Positions 14,157 through 17,275 of a stretch of 17,275 nucleotides of DNA are shown in pieces. Source of the stretch: Microbacteriaceae bacterium (GTDB taxonomy: Bacteria > Actinomycetota > Actinomycetes > Actinomycetales > Microbacteriaceae); the NCBI GenBank assembly GCA_022701925.1, contig JAKONM010000299.1:1-17275 (forward strand), in the 5' to 3' direction. Under the pieces are notes generated by a model. It was given only the letters and a program-made list of their open reading frames with translations, was not told the DNA's origin and did not search any database. Within the stretch, counting starts at the first letter, position 1, and each line of letters begins with the position of its first letter. Made by a program: the position numbers and the translations under genes.

Positions 14157-14864
14157 TCAGGAGAGGGCCGAGCTGGTGCCGGGGGATGTGCGGTCGTTCC
14201 TCGAGGGGCGGTGCTGGCCGGTGCTGTGATCCGGGCGGAAGCCGTTCTCGACTCCCCAGAGGACGGCGTCGACACGGTTCGTCGCGCCGATCTTCCGGTA
14301 CGCGGAGCGGATGTGGGTCTTGATCGTGTTCTGCGCGAGCTGGGTCTGCGCGGCGATCTCCGCGTTCGACTTGCCCTGGGTGATGAGGGCGAGCACCTCG
14401 GACTCGCGGTCGGAGAAGCCGTCAGCTCGTCCGGGCCAGTCCAGAGCGGCATTGCTGCGCACGCGCCCCTCGGCGGGGCTGAGCACGACCTCGCCGGCGG
14501 CGACGGCTTCGATCGCCTCGACGAGCTCGAGGGCGGGCATGCTCTTGGCGAAGTAGCCGCGCGCGCCTTGCTCCAGTGCGGCGTCGATGAGGTCTTGTCC
14601 GAGGTTCCAGGTGTAGATCGCCACGTACGTGTTCATGGGGTTGGCGACCATCTCGTCGACGACGTCGTGCTGAGGCTCGTGCTGCGCGAAGGTGTCGTAG
14701 AGGGCGACATCGACGGGCTGATCGATCCGGTGCTGCTCGAGCACCTCGACGACTTCGACGCGGTGCTGGTACCGCTCGAGCATGTGTCTGAACCCGCTGA
14801 GGACGACTTCGTAGTCGTTGCGCAGTGCGACCCGCACAGGCCGACCCTGGTTGTTCGCTGACAC
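14157..14864 (-). CDS. NarL/FixJ-type response regulator (LuxR HTH)
   Basis: A 235-residue two-domain regulator. The receiver domain spans residues 10-122: acidic pocket Asn16-Asp17 (the first Asp is replaced by Asn), phospho-acceptor Asp57 (ALYDTF), Thr85 (AIYTWN) and Lys107 (YFAKS). The LuxR HTH covers 149-212 (FSDRESEVLALITQGKSNAEIA, then NTIKTHIRSAYRKIGATNR). The C-terminal 22 residues are polar and disordered. No histidine kinase gene is in view. The GTG at 14864 sits only 2 nt after GGGGAG, a tight spacing; GTG at residue 10 is an alternative. It is divergent from the rhodopsin gene, with CACCCC/GGGGTG half-sites between them, which suggests control of itself and of the rhodopsin operon. 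Confidence 0.9.
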   Translation of the reverse strand: MSANNQGRPVRVALRNDYEVVLSGFRHMLERYQHRVEVVEVLEQHRIDQPVDVALYDTFAQHEPQHDVVDEMVANPMNTYVAIYTWNLGQDLIDAALEQGARGYFAKSMPALELVEAIEAVAAGEVVLSPAEGRVRSNAALDWPGRADGFSDRESEVLALITQGKSNAEIAAQTQLAQNTIKTHIRSAYRKIGATNRVDAVLWGVENGFRPDHSTGQHRPSRNDRTSPGTSSALS

Positions 14865-14874
14865 TTCTCCCCGC

Positions 14875-14903
14875 TCACCCCTGGGGGTGAAGTGCTACAC
14901 CCC
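14875..14903. promoter_or_regulatory. Triple CACCCC/GGGGTG half-site cluster
   Basis: TCACCCC (14875-14881), TG, GGGGTGA (14884-14890) is a perfect palindrome. A third half-site, CACCCC, follows at 14898-14903 and forms a second dyad with GGGGTG (14884-14889) around 8 nt. It lies directly upstream of the response-regulator start and 130-155 bp upstream of the rhodopsin start. It is a good candidate binding site for the LuxR-type regulator. Confidence 0.55.
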
Positions 14904-14992
14904 GACGGCCTGCTGGAGTCATCCTGCAGGCTCCCTCCTGTCAGTGACGGTTCTCCCGACTGATGCTCAGAGTCCTGTCGATTTCAGTCCTC

Positions 14993-15009
14993 CGGCCGAG
15001 AAGCGGCCG
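14993..15009 (+). promoter_or_regulatory. Leader hairpin before the rhodopsin gene
   Basis: CGGCCG (14993-14998), loop AGAAG, CGGCCG (15004-15009). The stem ends 10 nt before the AAGGAG ribosome binding site at 15020-15025. It could set mRNA stability or translation; chance is also possible in this GC-rich DNA. Confidence 0.35.
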
Positions 15010-15031
15010 AGTCATCGAGAAGGAGTACGTG

Positions 15032-15970
15032 GTGCATCAGGCAGTGCAGGGACCGTTCTGGGCGGCCCAGCTGGATCAGGGGCAGCGGGTGATCATCTAC
15101 TACTTCCTGGTCATCGCGGGTCTGGCGATGCTCGCGCAGTTCGTCCGCACGTGGGTCGGCCGCAACGAGGTCGGGACGAAGTACCGGCCGGCGATGTTCG
15201 CCAGCCTCGGCGTGACGGGCGCGGCGTTCCTGTCCTACGTCGTGCTGACGGCGAAGTTCGACCTCGGCTACGCGCAGACCGGCGGCAGCGCCGACGGCAG
15301 CGGCGCGATGTGGAGTCCGACGAAGGACGCGATCTGGTCGTGGGCGCCGCGGTACATGGACTGGTCGATCACGGTGCCGCTGCTGATGGTGCAGCTGGTC
15401 GTCGTCTCCAGCCTGGTCGGCGCCGCCGCCACCCGCTTCCGCACGATCGGCATCGTCGGCGCCTGGCTGATGATCTTCACCGGCTTCATCGGCGGCGTCG
15501 CGATCGACGACGGCGGCAGTGTTCCGGCGCTGGCGCTCTGGGGCATCATCAGCGGGATCTTCATGGTGATCCTCTACGTCGTCATCATCACCATGGTCCT
15601 CAAAGCGCGGCGGGACCTGTCCGCACCGGCCTCGCGCACCTTCCTCATGGCGTCGGTGCTGCTCATGGTGATCTGGTTCGCGTACCCGATCGTCTTCGGC
15701 CTGCAGGGCCTCGGCGTCAGCGGCGGCCTCACCGTCACCGCCCAGGTGATCCTGTCCGCGGCGGACATCATCGCCAAGGTCGGGTTCGGCGCGCTGATCC
15801 ACAAGATCGCCCTGCAGCGCACGGCGGAGGACGTCGTCGCCGGCGAGGACGTGCACCCGGAGTCCATCTACATCTCCGGCAGCAAGGAGTCGCCCGCGGT
15901 CCTGCCGCCCACCGCGACCGGATCGGCGGCCGAGTCCTACTCCCAGAGCGCTCGGGGCACCCGAGCGTGA
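15032..15970 (+). CDS. Microbial (type 1) rhodopsin with D-T-Q motif
   Basis: A seven-helix retinal protein of 312 residues. Helix C reads RYMDWSITVPLLMVQL: Arg107, Asp110 (proton acceptor, BR Asp85), Thr114 (BR Thr89), Gln121 (BR Asp96). Leu118, at the spectral-tuning site, predicts green absorption. Helix F has W215-x-x-Y218-P219. Helix G has D245-I-I-A-K249 followed by VGFG: counter-ion Asp and Schiff-base Lys. Gln at the donor site is usual for sodium (NDQ) and chloride (NTQ) pumps, while Asp at the acceptor is usual for proton pumps. Outward proton transport is the simplest reading; slow-cycling or sensory roles are possible. GTG at 15032 is chosen: AAGGAG ends 6 nt upstream. The upstream ATG at 14963 has no ribosome binding site. 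The stop overlaps the crtY start. I see no clear housekeeping promoter, so activation by the divergent regulator is plausible. Confidence 0.93.
   Translation: MHQAVQGPFWAAQLDQGQRVIIYYFLVIAGLAMLAQFVRTWVGRNEVGTKYRPAMFASLGVTGAAFLSYVVLTAKFDLGYAQTGGSADGSGAMWSPTKDAIWSWAPRYMDWSITVPLLMVQLVVVSSLVGAAATRFRTIGIVGAWLMIFTGFIGGVAIDDGGSVPALALWGIISGIFMVILYVVIITMVLKARRDLSAPASRTFLMASVLLMVIWFAYPIVFGLQGLGVSGGLTVTAQVILSAADIIAKVGFGALIHKIALQRTAEDVVAGEDVHPESIYISGSKESPAVLPPTATGSAAESYSQSARGTRA
15949..15967 (+). promoter_or_regulatory. Hairpin over the rhodopsin-crtY junction
   Basis: CGCTCGGG (15949-15956), loop GCA, CCCGAGCG (15960-15967) form a perfect 8-bp stem. Its last base is the G of the GTG start proposed for crtY. 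Ribosomes finishing the rhodopsin frame would melt it, so cyclase translation would depend on rhodopsin translation. Confidence 0.5.
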
Positions 15971-17275
15971 GCCCGCGGGTCGGCCGGTCGGACCTGGGCC
16001 GGCCGGCCCCCTGCTCGGCATCCGACACGCCGACTGCTCGGACCCTCGCCGTCGGGGCGCCGACGGCAGGTGCACCCGCAGCTCGACCTCCTGCCCCGCC
16101 GGTCGACCGTTCTGCACGGTTGACGGTCTCCGACCTGCGTCGCCGCTTGCGCCGACAGCAGTTCCCTCGTAGCGGAACGGTCGTCATGGGAGGGGGCTGC
16201 TCGGGGCTCGCGTTGGCTGTCGCTCTCGCCGAGACCGGAGCAGCGGTCGCCGTGGTCGAAGCCCGCTCCGGTGACCGGGACGAGCGGACCTGGTGCTACT
16301 GGGACACCGGACAGGCCCTGCTGCCCGAAGCGGCCTCGCACTCCTGGGACCGGTGGGAGATCCGCACCCCCTCGGAGCGCACCGTCGCTTCGGATCCGGG
16401 GCACCCGTACCGGATGGTGCGAGCACACGACTACCGGGCCGCCGCCCGTGCACGTCTCGAACGTCGGCGGTCTGCACGGCTCATCGAAGGCGTGCGCATC
16501 GCCGACCCCGCCGAGCAGGACTCGAGCGCCGACCGGGGCGAGGAGCGGATCTTCGATGCCCGTGGCCGCTCTGTTCTGGGTCCAGGTCCGGCGGGTCGGG
16601 TGCTGCTGCACCAGCGGTTCGTGGGCCAGTGGGTGCGCGCGAGCCGCCCGGTCTTCGACACCTCCACGGTCACGCTGATGGACTTCGCGGACCGGCAGTC
16701 CGAGTCCGGCGTCCGCTTCTTCTACGTCCTTCCCGTCGCCCCCGATCTCGCGCTCGTGGAGTGCACGGTGTTCTCCCTCATCGCACACGGGGCCGAGCCG
16801 TTCCGGCAGCACATCACCGACTACGTCCGCCACCGATGGGATCTCGAGGCGCACGAGTGGACGGTCGAAGGGCACGAGGCCGGCACCATCCCGATGACCG
16901 ATGCTCGACCGAGCACCAGCGGATCGATCGGCATCCCCTTCGGCCTGAGCGCGGGCATCGCACGGCCGAGCACCGGATACGCCTACACGCGCATCCAGCG
17001 CGCTGCTCGTCGAGCGGCAGCCTCCGACGGTGCCCCAGCGCCCGTCCGCGACGGACTCGTCGTGCGCGTCCTCGATGCGATCTTCCTGCGGTTCCTGCGC
17101 GACCAGCCGCACCGGGCGCCCGAGGTCTTCCTGCGCCTGTTCGCCCGACTGCCCGGCCCGCTGACCGTCCGCTTCCTCACCGAACGAGCAAGCCCGGTCG
17201 ACGTCGTCCGGCTGATCCTCGCCCTGCCGAAGGCGCCGTTCCTCCGCGCAGCGGCCACGACCGCGCTCGAGCGGA
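15967..17275 (+). CDS. crtY: Lycopene beta-cyclase, 3' end cut by the window
   Basis: CrtY/CrtL-type flavoprotein that cyclises both ends of lycopene to give beta-carotene, the precursor of retinal. Motifs: TVVMGGGCSGLALAVALAE (dinucleotide fold), VVEAR, RTWCYWD, HDYRAAARARL, LHQRFVGQWV, TLMDF, RFFYVLPV, TIPM, then PSTGYAYTRIQRAA, and a C-terminal helix (LTVRFLTERASPVDVVRL). Only the last few residues appear to be missing. The internal ATG at 16186 would remove the first strand of the FAD fold, so translation must begin upstream. GTG at 15967 overlaps the rhodopsin stop as GTGA and leaves an open frame. It adds a 66-residue Pro/Ala/Arg-rich N-terminal extension that normal CrtY proteins lack; TTG at 16120 is an alternative start. 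Co-transcription with the rhodopsin is almost certain. A 15,15'-dioxygenase gene may follow outside the window. Confidence 0.88.
   Translation, partial: MSPRVGRSDLGRPAPCSASDTPTARTLAVGAPTAGAPAARPPAPPVDRSARLTVSDLRRRLRRQQFPRSGTVVMGGGCSGLALAVALAETGAAVAVVEARSGDRDERTWCYWDTGQALLPEAASHSWDRWEIRTPSERTVASDPGHPYRMVRAHDYRAAARARLERRRSARLIEGVRIADPAEQDSSADRGEERIFDARGRSVLGPGPAGRVLLHQRFVGQWVRASRPVFDTSTVTLMDFADRQSESGVRFFYVLPVAPDLALVECTVFSLIAHGAEPFRQHITDYVRHRWDLEAHEWTVEGHEAGTIPMTDARPSTSGSIGIPFGLSAGIARPSTGYAYTRIQRAARRAAASDGAPAPVRDGLVVRVLDAIFLRFLRDQPHRAPEVFLRLFARLPGPLTVRFLTERASPVDVVRLILALPKAPFLRAAATTALER

Noticed and set aside
14963..15031. ATG at 14963 as the rhodopsin start
   Set aside because: It has no ribosome binding site and would translate a leader hairpin. 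GTG 15032 has AAGGAG at the right distance and gives a normal N-terminus.
16186..16188. ATG at 16186 as the crtY start
   Set aside because: It would delete the first beta strand before the glycine-rich FAD motif (TVV precedes MGGGCSG).

Overview
The window is GC-rich DNA (about 70% by eye) with densely packed genes, frequent GTG/TTG starts and strong GGAGG-type ribosome binding sites. Gene content (TetR/SDR pairs, a TipA-type MerR, DUF3224, a VC0807-family protein, a RibD-like DHFR-family protein, an actinobacterial-style FAD monooxygenase) points to a high-GC actinobacterium. Microbacteriaceae is my best guess, by inference only. There are no rRNA or tRNA genes, no CRISPR and no intact mobile element.

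Left part (1-4500): an SDR oxidoreductase with an operator-like palindrome upstream; a decayed MFS-transporter fragment; a second SDR divergent from a TetR regulator across a 43-bp palindrome that overlaps a good promoter; then a minus-strand pair, a two-helix DUF1266 membrane protein followed by an Imm5-like putative immunity protein. Middle (4500-9100): a large exported lipoprotein with a Lon-type (S16) protease domain carrying a correctly spaced Ser/Lys dyad; a TipA-like MerR regulator with a textbook 19-bp-spacer MerR promoter and an internal start for a short drug-binding isoform, followed by a VC0807 membrane protein; a small remnant of a DHFR-family gene; and a DUF3224 protein.

Right-middle (9100-13000): an ABM-like small protein, an intact RibD/DHFR-family reductase, and a TetR divergent from an FAD monooxygenase that is broken by a one-base frameshift. 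These are followed by a perfect GNRA-loop terminator hairpin and a small hypothetical protein.

Right end (13000-17275) is the most interesting part. It holds a CaCA-type cation exchanger, a NarL/LuxR response regulator without a visible kinase, a divergent microbial rhodopsin with the uncommon pump motif D-T-Q, and a lycopene beta-cyclase (crtY, cut by the window end). The crtY start overlaps the rhodopsin stop (GTGA) and is buried in a hairpin. The working model is a light-driven ion pump whose retinal precursor (beta-carotene) is made by a translationally coupled cyclase, controlled by the response regulator through CACCCC/GGGGTG half-sites in the shared intergenic region, and possibly linked to cation exchange. 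The cluster layout is seen in the sequence; the functional coupling is inference.
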